From assembly GCA_016278485.1 (NCBI GenBank), contig JADQBT010000020.1, forward strand, positions 1 through 64,000: 64,000 nt of DNA, written 5' to 3'. How positions within the stretch are numbered: the first letter of the stretch is position 1; every line of letters starts with the position of its first letter. The DNA comes from Halanaerobiales bacterium (GTDB lineage: Bacteria > Bacillota > Halanaerobiia > Halanaerobiales > Halanaerobiaceae). The notes under the pieces were generated by a model. It worked only from the letters and a program-made list of their open reading frames with translations. It did not search any database and was not told the origin of the DNA. The position numbers and the translations under genes are program-made. Below are positions 36,249 through 44,789 of the stretch, piece after piece.

Positions 36249-37319
36249 TTAAAATCTTACTTCAGTACCTTTAACGGCTGATTGATAGATCCCATTTATT
36301 ATCTTGATTACATCGATTCCCTGATCAATATTATAACTCAACTGTGTTCTGCCCAGCAGACAGTCCACAAAGTGTTTAATATTTTCCTGTCGGCCTGCCC
36401 CATCCTGAAAATTTATGTTAGGAATTTCCTGGGCAGTAATCCCGTTTCTTTCTGAAAAAAGTTTGATTTCACGATCAGGATAATTCCAGTAAGCGCCGGC
36501 TTTTGTACCCATTATTTCTATAAATTTTCTTTCCTTTTCTATATTGGCAGCCCAGCTGAACTCCAGAGAAAGGGAAGCTCCACTGGCAAATCTGACATAA
36601 CCACGGGCTGTATCTTCAACATCAAAGACTCCTGCAGCATCTTTTACTCCGAATTTGGAATTGCTGGAATCAGGTCGAGCAGTATTTTCTGCAAATTTAC
36701 TATAAGTTGATCCGGTCACCGTTGTCGGTGTGGGACTGCCCATCAACCAGTAAGCCAGATCAATCATATGTACTCCAAGATCAATCAGGACTCCTCCACC
36801 AGATAACTTCTTGTTGGTAAACCAGCCACCGCGTCCTGGAATTCCCCTCCTTCTGACCCAACCACATCTCACGGCATAGACTTCTCCCAGCTCTCCCTGA
36901 TCAGACAATTTTTTCAGAAAAAGAGAAGGATTTAAAAATCTATTGTTACGCATTGCCATAAAAAGTCTGTCAGTTTGTTCGACTGTCTCCTTGAGTTTTA
37001 AAATATTCTCAATTGTTACTGCTTCAGGTTTTTCACAAAAAACATGTTTATCTTTTTTTAGAGCTGCCGTGGCAATCTCTGCATGTAAAAAATTGGGGGT
37101 ACAGATATCTATAATATCAATTTCAGCACTATCCAGCAGTTCATTGTAATCTGTATATATCTGGGGAACATTATATTTTGCTGCTACCTGCAGGGCTTTT
37201 TCTTCAGATAGATCACAAATTGCTGTTAGTTCAATTTCTTCATTGGCAAGCCAGGCCGGGATATGAAAGTTTTCGGCAATTCCGCCCAGTCCTATTACAG
37301 CCAGTTTGAATTTTTGCAT
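36249..37319 (-). CDS. ycjS: Gfo/Idh/MocA-family glycoside 3-dehydrogenase (YcjS-like)
   Basis: This 356-residue oxidoreductase has the NAD-binding start KLAVIGLGGIAENFHIPAW, the catalytic-region motif CEKPEAVT near residue 95 and GGGVLIDLGVHMIDLAYWL near 175. Its E. coli counterpart YcjS oxidises glucosides at C3 with NAD. It sits between the epimerase and the zinc-type dehydrogenase, with about 30-base spacing to each. Confidence 0.82.
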   Translation of the reverse strand: MQKFKLAVIGLGGIAENFHIPAWLANEEIELTAICDLSEEKALQVAAKYNVPQIYTDYNELLDSAEIDIIDICTPNFLHAEIATAALKKDKHVFCEKPEAVTIENILKLKETVEQTDRLFMAMRNNRFLNPSLFLKKLSDQGELGEVYAVRCGWVRRRGIPGRGGWFTNKKLSGGGVLIDLGVHMIDLAYWLMGSPTPTTVTGSTYSKFAENTARPDSSNSKFGVKDAAGVFDVEDTARGYVRFASGASLSLEFSWAANIEKERKFIEIMGTKAGAYWNYPDREIKLFSERNGITAQEIPNINFQDGAGRQENIKHFVDCLLGRTQLSYNIDQGIDVIKIINGIYQSAVKGTEVRF

Positions 37320-37355
37320 GGGAGACTCACTCTCCTATCTAAATTTCAATTGTTA

Positions 37356-38165
37356 TTAATCCTGTAAGACAAGTCTAATATAGGCCAGTGCATCTGCTAC
37401 TTCCTGTGGGTTCCCAGGTGGGATTGCTTCAAAAGCAAGGTAATTATTATAGCCGACTGCCTTCAATACTGCCAGACTCCCTTTGAAGTCAGTATGCCCC
37501 TGACCTGGTAAAAGCCGGTTGCTGTCAGAAAGATGAATATGGGCCAGCTGTTCCTTAGCTTTAATCAGGCTGGCATCAATTTCTTTTTCTTCCATCTGCA
37601 TATGAAAAAAGTCAGCCATTAACTTTACCCCTCTACTGCCAACTGCTTCTATAATTTCCAGTCCATCGGCCAGACTATTAACTAGATGAGTCTGATAGCG
37701 CAGCAGTGGTTCCAGCAGCAGCAAAACTCCTAATTTTTCTGCATATTCACCTATTTCCTGTAGTGCTTCAATCAAAATCTTTTTGTCTTCTTCTTTAGTT
37801 CTCTTTCTGGTCGGAAAAGGAAGATAATCCGAGGTTCCATAAATTGAAGGTGTTATCAAACCAACCGCTCCTAGTTCAGCAGCATATTCCAGTAAACACT
37901 TGATATCTTTTACAGCCAGTTTTCTATCTTCTGTTTCATCAGCCACCAGCCAACCACGGAAGCCGCTGCAGATGGTACTTGCCTGAAGTCCTGTACTATC
38001 CAGTGCACTTTTAATTTCTTTAAAATTTTCCATCAAAAGGTCACCTGAAAGCTCTACACCATCAAATCCCCAATCTTTTAAAGTCTGATATTTTTGCTCA
38101 AACTTTACTCCTGGTACTAAAGTATCCTGACATGAAATTTTCATTGTTTCCAGCTCCTTTGACAA
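37356..38165 (-). CDS. ycjR: Sugar phosphate isomerase/epimerase-type TIM barrel (YcjR-like)
   Basis: The 269-residue AP-endonuclease-2-type barrel has metal-binding residues in LLLEPLLRYQTHLVNSL, KLMADFFHMQMEE, LAHIHLSDSNRLLPGQGHTDF and YLAFEAIPPG. Its E. coli counterpart YcjR epimerises 3-keto-gulosides at C4. The true start may be the ATG at 38144 (MKISCQDT). It is the first gene of a unit preceded by the perfect operator at 38200. Confidence 0.82.
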   Translation of the reverse strand: MSKELETMKISCQDTLVPGVKFEQKYQTLKDWGFDGVELSGDLLMENFKEIKSALDSTGLQASTICSGFRGWLVADETEDRKLAVKDIKCLLEYAAELGAVGLITPSIYGTSDYLPFPTRKRTKEEDKKILIEALQEIGEYAEKLGVLLLLEPLLRYQTHLVNSLADGLEIIEAVGSRGVKLMADFFHMQMEEKEIDASLIKAKEQLAHIHLSDSNRLLPGQGHTDFKGSLAVLKAVGYNNYLAFEAIPPGNPQEVADALAYIRLVLQD

Positions 38166-38199
38166 AAATAACGAATGTTAAGAAAAATTTTACAAATTC

Positions 38200-38215
38200 G
38201 GTCAAACGTTTGACC
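38200..38215. promoter_or_regulatory. Perfect LacI-type operator
   Basis: GGTCAAACGTTTGACC is a full 16-base palindrome with a central CG, the form bound by LacI-family regulators. It lies between the regulator stop and the epimerase start. Confidence 0.85.
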
Positions 38216-38231
38216 AAATAAAAATAAAATA

Positions 38232-39236
38232 CTATCCAATTTTTCTGGTTGAGTCCCTGATGATTATTTCACAGGGTAAATAAATACTTCTCTCAGCCAG
38301 ATTTTCTCCTTCAATTACTTTATATAACATTTCCATTGCTTTTTTGCCCAGACTTTTGGCCGGCTGGCCGACGGTAGTCAGCTCTGGATCACATGCTTTG
38401 GAAATAATATTATTATCAAAACCAACTACAGAGATATCTTCAGGAACTTGTAATCCTGTAGCTTTAATGGCCTTAATGGCTCCAACAGCCATGGCATCAC
38501 TGCCGGCAAAAACTGCTGTTGGTAGTTCCTTAGTTTTCAATATTTTCCGCATTCCTTCAATTCCCGAAGCTAGTTTGAAATCTCCTTCGGCAATATAATT
38601 ATCACAGAAAGGCAAGTCATAATCTTCCAGAGCTTTTTTATATCCAAGAAATCTATTATAACCTGATTCAACATCAGCAAAAGTACCACTAATCATTGCT
38701 ATTTTCTGATGACCTGACTTAATTAAAAATTCCACTGCTTTATAAGACTCTTTTATATTATCAATATGAATTGAAGGTACAGAATCATCAATTTTTCTGG
38801 CAACAACAACTGTTGGAATATTGGAATTTTTTATTTCTGTCAAACAAGAATCAGGCATTCGGCCGCTCATAAAGATAATCCCATCTACCCGCTTTTCTTT
38901 AAAAACATTAATATACTTTAATTCTTCTTTTTCACGACCGCCAGTAGTGGAAATAATCAGACTATAACCGTAAGAACTCGCTATCTCTTCTATTCCGCCG
39001 GTTACTGCGGCAAAATAAGGATTATAAATATCACTAATTACTAGACCAATAACATGAGTTTTTTGTTTGACCAGACTGCGGGCAACCTGGTTGGGGGAAT
39101 ATTCCAATTCCTCAGCAACTTTCAATATTTTCTCACAGGTCTCCTTGCTGGCTTTCGGAACACCATTTAAAACCCGTGATACTGTTGATTCAGTTACTCC
39201 GACCCGTTCTGCAATATCTTTTAAGGTTACAGTCAT
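38232..39236 (-). CDS. LacI-family transcriptional regulator
   Basis: This 334-residue regulator has an N-terminal helix-turn-helix and hinge (VTLKDIAERVGVTESTVSRV, then ANQVARSL-like PNQVARSLV) and a periplasmic-binding-like effector domain ending PAKSLGKKAMEMLYKVIEG. An operator half-palindrome overlaps its own promoter (39250), which suggests autoregulation, and further sites precede the epimerase, importer and GH65 units. It is the counterpart of E. coli YcjW by position, which responds to a sugar signal. Confidence 0.92.
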   Translation of the reverse strand: MTVTLKDIAERVGVTESTVSRVLNGVPKASKETCEKILKVAEELEYSPNQVARSLVKQKTHVIGLVISDIYNPYFAAVTGGIEEIASSYGYSLIISTTGGREKEELKYINVFKEKRVDGIIFMSGRMPDSCLTEIKNSNIPTVVVARKIDDSVPSIHIDNIKESYKAVEFLIKSGHQKIAMISGTFADVESGYNRFLGYKKALEDYDLPFCDNYIAEGDFKLASGIEGMRKILKTKELPTAVFAGSDAMAVGAIKAIKATGLQVPEDISVVGFDNNIISKACDPELTTVGQPAKSLGKKAMEMLYKVIEGENLAERSIYLPCEIIIRDSTRKIG

Positions 39237-39249
39237 CTGTTTTCCCTCC

Positions 39250-39265
39250 GGTCAAACGTTTGTCT
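39250..39265. promoter_or_regulatory. LacI-type operator at the regulator gene
   Basis: GGTCAAACGTTTGTCT shares 14 of 16 bases with the perfect operator and lies 14 bases upstream of the regulator start. Confidence 0.75.
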
Positions 39266-39297
39266 TAATTTGATTATATCTTTTTGGCTTTTTGTTG

Positions 39298-41631
39298 TCA
39301 AGAGGTGAGGTTTAAATTTTTTGAAATTTTCTTATTAACAGATAATTGGTATTTTTTTCCGTATAAGCGTAGTGGCATCTCCCTACTGCCCTTAATCATC
39401 TCCACCTCAAGCTGACAGTTACTGACCCTGATCTCCAGAATTGTCTTTTTCCAGTGAATTCGAAACTTGAAATGTCCCCATTTTTCTGGTAGCCAGGTCG
39501 GCGAAAATTGCAGTATCCCATCACTCCCTACAGCCATTCCTCCAAAACCGAAGACAGCTGCCTGCCAGGTACCACCGCAACTTGCTGCGTGTAAACCCTG
39601 AATGGTATTCCCCTGGTTATCCGCAAGATCTACTCGGGCACTGCGCATAAAATTGGCATAAGCTTTCTGGTGTTCCCCTACTTTTAATCCCATTAAGGAG
39701 TAGATACTGGGGCTTAAAGAAGACTTATGCATCGTTCGTTTTTCGTAATAGTTAAAATTGATTTTTCTGGTTTCCCTAGCAAAATCTTCTTCAAGAAGAT
39801 GCATTAACATCACTACATCAGGTTGTTTCAGTAGTGTATAGTCATTTAAACTGGTTTGATCGACTTTCTCAGGCCAGATCGGCATATTATTTTGATCATA
39901 ATCCGTGATTAGGTAGTCTTTTAACTGAAAATATCCCGCGAATTGTTCCAGCAGTTTTTTCTCTTCATGGTAGGGAATATATATTTTATCTGCAATTTTA
40001 AACCAGTCTGCTGGTTCTGTTTGGTTAAAGTTCAATTTGCTGGCAAGCCTTAGATATGTGTCCTGGTAATTAGTTTTAATCCAATCCATTAATTCTACTG
40101 CTTTCAACAGATTCCAGCGGGCCAGGTAATTGGTATAAGAATTATTATCTATATGAATATGAAATTCATCTGGACCAATGACATCATTTATCTCATACTG
40201 GTCCAACTGCCTGTTATATTCAACCCGACTTGCCCAGAATCGTGCTGTCTCAATTATTATCTCCTGTCCATGCTTTAGCAGAAAGTCTAGGTCATCAGTA
40301 GCCCTGTAATATTCCCAGACAGCCAGAGCCACATCTGCTGTGATGTGGTGTTCAATATCTCCTGTCCAGATTCTGGTTGGTTCACCGGCCAGTCTTTCCA
40401 TCCACTGAGGTGTTTCTTCTTCACCTGTATCTGCAGATTCCCAGGGGTACTGAGCACCAGCAAAACCGTTTTTATCTGCATTCGCCCTGGCCGCATCAAG
40501 GAGATGATAGCGGTACATCAATAAAGCTTTTGCTGTCTCAGGTTGGGAATAGATAAAAAACGGCACCATAAAAATCTCTGTATCCCAGAATACATGGCCC
40601 TTATATCCTTCCCCATGTAATCCCTTGGCTGCTATACTGACCCACTCATCGTCAGGATTGGCACAATTTAAAAGATGGTACATATTGAAATGTAATAACT
40701 TCTCTGCTTCCAGATCACCTTCAATTTCTATCTGCATCTTCTCCCAGAGACTATTGTATTTATAGATACTCTGTTGGAGCACCTGCTCAATTCCCTGTTC
40801 CAGATAATTTTTTAATTCCTCCCAGGCACATTTCTTTAAAACCTCATCTTGAGAACCTTTCTGGTTATGAATTTTTCTTGAAGAAACTACCACTATGTAT
40901 TTATCAACATTAATTGAACCGCCTTTTTCCACTGCAAATTCTGCTGTCTCAGATACAATTGCCCCCAGGTCTTTCTGTTGTTCTGCCAGCAGAGTACTTT
41001 TAGTGTCACCTTTCACCTTTAATGCTGCTGCAGTACCTACTCGATAATTTCTCTCTCTGGTTTCAACCTCCAGATAAACTGCCCGCGATAATTTTTCAAT
41101 ATTTGTTATGTTAAATAGCTTTGCTTTTTCCCGCGGTCTCTTAGCCGAATTTATAACAGATCCATCAATAAAACTCTCAACCATCAGATAACCACTATAG
41201 TTTTCACAGGTTACTTGGTAGCTCATTCCAGCCAGCTTACGGTCGGCTGAACTCACAAAACGGTAACCTTCAATTTTTGTAATTCGTTGTTTTTTATCCT
41301 TTACCCTGATTGATTTAAATAAAACCCCCTGTTTGAGATCTAAACTTCGCTGATATTCAATAATCTCACATTGCCGCAGATCAAGCCAGACCCCGTCAAT
41401 ATAAATTCTTAATCCAAAAAAATAAGGCAGGTTTACCAGCTCAGGAACCCTGGTGCCAGCTGTATCAAAAACACCAGCTAAATAAGTACCACTGGTTTCT
41501 TCAGGGTAAAGTTCATCTGAAGTTCCCCTTACTCCCAGATAACCATTAGCCAGGGTAAAGCAGGTCTCCAGGTGACCGGCAGGTTCAAATTTATTCTCTG
41601 TTATAAGCCATCTATCAGCAGATAATTGCAT
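39298..41631 (-). CDS. ycjT: GH65 disaccharide phosphorylase (kojibiose phosphorylase type)
   Basis: This 777-residue inverting phosphorylase has FTLANGYLGVRGTSDE, GHVFWDTEIFMVPFF, the catalytic acid region NDVIGPDEFHIHIDNNSYTN (Glu near residue 488), and LKQPDVVMLMHLL. GH65 enzymes use phosphate to cleave alpha-glucobioses such as kojibiose, trehalose or maltose and release beta-glucose 1-phosphate. E. coli YcjT is a kojibiose phosphorylase. I chose the ATG at 41631 (MQLSADRWLI), because the longer frame from 41715 would include the operator at 41656 and lacks a ribosome binding site. No beta-phosphoglucomutase gene is present in the cluster. Confidence 0.88.
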   Translation of the reverse strand: MQLSADRWLITENKFEPAGHLETCFTLANGYLGVRGTSDELYPEETSGTYLAGVFDTAGTRVPELVNLPYFFGLRIYIDGVWLDLRQCEIIEYQRSLDLKQGVLFKSIRVKDKKQRITKIEGYRFVSSADRKLAGMSYQVTCENYSGYLMVESFIDGSVINSAKRPREKAKLFNITNIEKLSRAVYLEVETRERNYRVGTAAALKVKGDTKSTLLAEQQKDLGAIVSETAEFAVEKGGSINVDKYIVVVSSRKIHNQKGSQDEVLKKCAWEELKNYLEQGIEQVLQQSIYKYNSLWEKMQIEIEGDLEAEKLLHFNMYHLLNCANPDDEWVSIAAKGLHGEGYKGHVFWDTEIFMVPFFIYSQPETAKALLMYRYHLLDAARANADKNGFAGAQYPWESADTGEEETPQWMERLAGEPTRIWTGDIEHHITADVALAVWEYYRATDDLDFLLKHGQEIIIETARFWASRVEYNRQLDQYEINDVIGPDEFHIHIDNNSYTNYLARWNLLKAVELMDWIKTNYQDTYLRLASKLNFNQTEPADWFKIADKIYIPYHEEKKLLEQFAGYFQLKDYLITDYDQNNMPIWPEKVDQTSLNDYTLLKQPDVVMLMHLLEEDFARETRKINFNYYEKRTMHKSSLSPSIYSLMGLKVGEHQKAYANFMRSARVDLADNQGNTIQGLHAASCGGTWQAAVFGFGGMAVGSDGILQFSPTWLPEKWGHFKFRIHWKKTILEIRVSNCQLEVEMIKGSREMPLRLYGKKYQLSVNKKISKNLNLTS

Positions 41632-41655
41632 CAGATTTTCACCTCTTTTTAATTT

Positions 41656-41671
41656 GGTCAATCTTTTGACT
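41656..41671. promoter_or_regulatory. LacI-type operator upstream of the GH65 gene
   Basis: GGTCAATCTTTTGACT is a two- to three-mismatch version of the perfect operator, 25 bases upstream of the chosen GH65 start. Confidence 0.65.
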
Positions 41672-41733
41672 AAATTTACGAAATATATTTTATATTTTCT
41701 ATCTGCTGTTGTCAAGATTTTTTCTCCTGATCT

Positions 41734-41979
41734 CTATAAAAACCAAAATAATTCTCCACCTTTTCCTATAGCTCCTGCCTGAATTACAAACTGAGAAGCT
41801 TCCGGAATAGTCATGAAATACCTTTTTACATCTCTATGGGTAACAGTGACTGGCCCCACCATTAGCTATCTGTTTTTTAAATAATGGGATAACCATTTCT
41901 GCAACTCTTTTGATAGCTCCCATAACATTGGTAGGGTTAACAGCTTTATCATTAGAGATTAAAACAAAACGATCTGCCA
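41734..41979 (-). pseudogene. CapD/EpsC-like nucleotide-sugar epimerase remnant
   Basis: The minus strand encodes DRFVLISNDKAVNPTNVMGA and IKRVAEMVI, the active-site region of membrane-type NDP-sugar 4,6-dehydratases or epimerases of polysaccharide synthesis. After a frameshift near 41860 it continues with [20 protein letters not shown] and [13 protein letters not shown], the usual C-terminal part of the same domain. About 80 of some 600 codons remain. It lies between the GH65 promoter and a chimeric SEC-C gene. Confidence 0.85.
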
Positions 41980-41996
41980 CATTTTATCCCCTAAAA

Positions 41997-42530
41997 TTAC
42001 TCGTCTTTCCCCAGGCAGCACTTTTTGTACTTCTTCCCACTACCACACGGACATGGATCGTTCCTACCAACCTTTTTCCTGGTCTTCGTAACAACTATAT
42101 TGGTTTTATTAAAATCGAATGGTTTAACCGGAAGTGGTCTCAGGTTTGGTTTCTCAAACTTCTCAAATATCTCATGAGGTGTATGCCCATTGTTCTCCCA
42201 TATTCTGATGTTATTGGAAAGCTCCATAACAAGCTGAATTACTTCATTAGCCTGGTCCATATCATTAAAGCTAATGCCTCGGTCGTTAAAAGCATCTAAT
42301 ATAATTTGCATATTCAGTCCAAATTGACATATCCCATGAATATCTTCGCAGAGCCATTCAGCTTTTTCTTCCTCATAACTCATTTCATTTAACTGAAAAT
42401 CGATGACATTTTCACAAAAGCTTTCTTTATGATCATTAAAATCTACTGCTCGTACCGGTCTGCCTTTTTCATCTTCTTTTTCTGAATTTTGCGGAGTCTT
42501 TTTAGTGTTATTAAGGACCATAATAATCAA
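41997..42530 (-). CDS. Chimeric, truncated SEC-C protein
   Basis: From [11 protein letters not shown] to the end (about 130 residues) this frame is nearly identical to the other SEC-C proteins and keeps the zinc motif [13 protein letters not shown]. The N-terminal 120 residues of the family are replaced by about 50 unrelated residues ([40 protein letters not shown]). The frame overlaps a 50-codon gene upstream. The join lies at SYEEEKA. It is a recombination product; whether it is expressed as a functional protein is unclear. Confidence 0.6.
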   Translation of the reverse strand: MIIMVLNNTKKTPQNSEKEDEKGRPVRAVDFNDHKESFCENVIDFQLNEMSYEEEKAEWLCEDIHGICQFGLNMQIILDAFNDRGISFNDMDQANEVIQLVMELSNNIRIWENNGHTPHEIFEKFEKPNLRPLPVKPFDFNKTNIVVTKTRKKVGRNDPCPCGSGKKYKKCCLGKDE

Positions 42531-42663
42531 TTAAGTTTTCAATAGATTTTTTCAGTGTTTGTTTCTTTTCTTTTTTACTGTAGGATTTTATTTTATCCAG
42601 GCTGTGTTGAAAACTATGTGTAATATCAGCATTGGTACCATAACGCAAAATATGATAGGACAT
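42511..42663 (-). CDS. Small 50-residue protein of unknown role
   Basis: An ATG at 42661-42663 is preceded by a good ribosome binding site (GGAGGAG, six-base spacing). The frame begins [18 protein letters not shown] and ends IDYYGP. It is basic and helical and overlaps the chimeric SEC-C frame by 20 bases. The good translation signals suggest it is the true start of the old gene into which the SEC-C fragment recombined. I do not recognise a family. Confidence 0.45.
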   Translation of the reverse strand: MSYHILRYGTNADITHSFQHSLDKIKSYSKKEKKQTLKKSIENLIDYYGP

Positions 42664-42722
42664 TTAAACTCCTCCAATATTTGTTAAGTTTATTATGCTG
42701 TAAAAAATGTAAATATCAAGTT

Positions 42723-44789
42723 TTAATTAACATTATCACTCTCTAATTTCTTTGTGATGCAATCAAAAATCTCCATATCAACTTCAGTCTCAATTAACAT
42801 ATTATTCTCTTTTAGGTAATTAACAATATCAAAATAAACTTGCTCATTTTTAGTTCTCTGCAAAAGTGATAATAACTCCTTTTTATAATCATAATCTTTT
42901 AATACAATATTATTAAATAAATCGACCATCTCATAAAAATCATTTTTTTGACCATAAATATTGCCTTGTTTCATCCTGAGTCTTTCCAAACAATCTAAAC
43001 TTTGATCATTAAATCCATTATTTAAGAAAATAATCATAATCTTTTCTAAAAACCATTCTGGAAGCTTGTTTAAATCAAAATTAAAATAGTCATCAATTAA
43101 TTTTTTAATTTCGTCTCTGTACTTTTCTTTTGAATCTAGCCTTCTCCAAAATAATAATATATCAATAACAGAATTCGCTTCTACAAAATGATCACTAATT
43201 TCTATTTGATTTTCAAAATTATTTATCAGCGATGCAAGATGTTCAGATAAATTTAATTCAATTTTATTAGTTAAAGTATCCGGTCGGATAACATCTCTCC
43301 ATTCCCATTCATATATAAAATCTTTATATCTATCCCAAATCATCTCTGCTAATTGCTTATTATCTTCAGCAACTGCTACTTCAGAAAATAGAATCAGCAA
43401 ATAAGCTAATTTCCTATTATCATTCAACCAGTCACCATAATCTATACCTCTAGCAGCAGGATAATATATTAGTTTATCAGCTTTTTTCTTAAAATAATTC
43501 TCTACCTTAGCTTTACTGAAACTTCTAGTCAAACTAAAAATATCTTTAATAATTACACTTACATTATTTATAAACCATTGATTAAAATAATCCCAGCCCA
43601 AAATATTATAAAAAGAGCTTCTATCCTTATTAATCTCTTTAGTAAATAAATTATTTAAGATCACTAGTAATTTTGAAGAAAAAATTTTTTTAACTTCTTT
43701 ATTAAGAACCTCATTTTTTAATAATATTGCAAGTAAACCATAGAAGTTAAAACGATTATAACTTTCAATTATTTTTAAAATTGTTTTCGCCTTTTTTTGA
43801 TTCAAATCACTAATTAAATTAGAAACTATATTTTCTAAAGAAAGATTAGCTAAATCAGAATCAACATTTTTAGATGAAATATTATCTTTAATAACTAATA
43901 AAAGATAATCGGTAAGAATATAATTATATTCCTGTAATGAATTAATAATGCTAATTGAATTATTAAGATCCCTCCTGTACTCAGCCAATGTATCTTTTAA
44001 CATAGATTTAATTTCCAGAATATCTTCATCTTTATAATAAATACAGCTAAACCTATTTATTTTATTAATAAAAAATCTTCTTTTCTTATGATAATAATCA
44101 TGCAAATAAAATAAAGCCAGACTAACAACTCTGTAATCATCTGAGGACATTAATCTCAAAATTTTACTCTTATCAAGTCTCTGCAAAAATACAAAATAAT
44201 ATATATGAATATCCTCTTCAATTTTTTCAACAAATTTTAAAAAAAGACTAAACTTCTGCTCAAATAAAATTGTTGATAAAATATTTACTTTATTACTAAG
44301 TTCTTTACGATTCCATCTATCAAGTCTTTCCCACAATAATTGATAAGTTTTTACTTTTACAGTGCTTTGTTCAAAAGAATCATCGTCATCGTCATTATAA
44401 AGATTCTTCAAAAAACAATCACTATCAATATTTAATAATTCTTCATAAATGTTTTTTAAAACTTCTTCATTAAAAACATTATTTTCAATATTAAGTAAAA
44501 AATATAACAAATCCGAATTATCATATAGATCAATAAGATTCTCAATAACTTTTTCTTTATTCTGATTAACTTCTAAGATTTGTTCAACACAAAAATGATA
44601 ATCCTTTAATAATTTAACATCATCTTCACCAATATTTATGATTTTGTTCAAATCATTATAATTAAAAATATTATTTGAAATATCTTCATGTAAATTCTCT
44701 TTTAATTTGGTATAAAGAATTTTTATTTTCTTATATTCCTTGATTTTATTGATAAAATAATCATTTCTCTCAAAATCATAAACTACCAT
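42723..44789 (-). CDS. Large helical protein, second gene of a PLD-like system
   Basis: I do not recognise this 688-residue protein. It is almost wholly helical, very rich in Lys, Asn and Ile, with no Walker motif, Cys pairs or membrane helices. The repeated helical pairs suggest an alpha-solenoid scaffold. Its ATG overlaps the end of the upstream gene by 14 bases and has a GAGGAG site, so it is co-translated with the PLD-like protein. AT content is extreme even for this window, a sign of separate transfer. Confidence 0.5.
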   Translation of the reverse strand: MVVYDFERNDYFINKIKEYKKIKILYTKLKENLHEDISNNIFNYNDLNKIINIGEDDVKLLKDYHFCVEQILEVNQNKEKVIENLIDLYDNSDLLYFLLNIENNVFNEEVLKNIYEELLNIDSDCFLKNLYNDDDDDSFEQSTVKVKTYQLLWERLDRWNRKELSNKVNILSTILFEQKFSLFLKFVEKIEEDIHIYYFVFLQRLDKSKILRLMSSDDYRVVSLALFYLHDYYHKKRRFFINKINRFSCIYYKDEDILEIKSMLKDTLAEYRRDLNNSISIINSLQEYNYILTDYLLLVIKDNISSKNVDSDLANLSLENIVSNLISDLNQKKAKTILKIIESYNRFNFYGLLAILLKNEVLNKEVKKIFSSKLLVILNNLFTKEINKDRSSFYNILGWDYFNQWFINNVSVIIKDIFSLTRSFSKAKVENYFKKKADKLIYYPAARGIDYGDWLNDNRKLAYLLILFSEVAVAEDNKQLAEMIWDRYKDFIYEWEWRDVIRPDTLTNKIELNLSEHLASLINNFENQIEISDHFVEANSVIDILLFWRRLDSKEKYRDEIKKLIDDYFNFDLNKLPEWFLEKIMIIFLNNGFNDQSLDCLERLRMKQGNIYGQKNDFYEMVDLFNNIVLKDYDYKKELLSLLQRTKNEQVYFDIVNYLKENNMLIETEVDMEIFDCITKKLESDNVN

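Noticed and set aside
41910-42299. A 129-codon plus-strand frame
   Set aside because: It lies antisense to the CapD remnant and the chimeric SEC-C gene, whose conserved domains are clear on the minus strand. Similar frames occur opposite all SEC-C copies.
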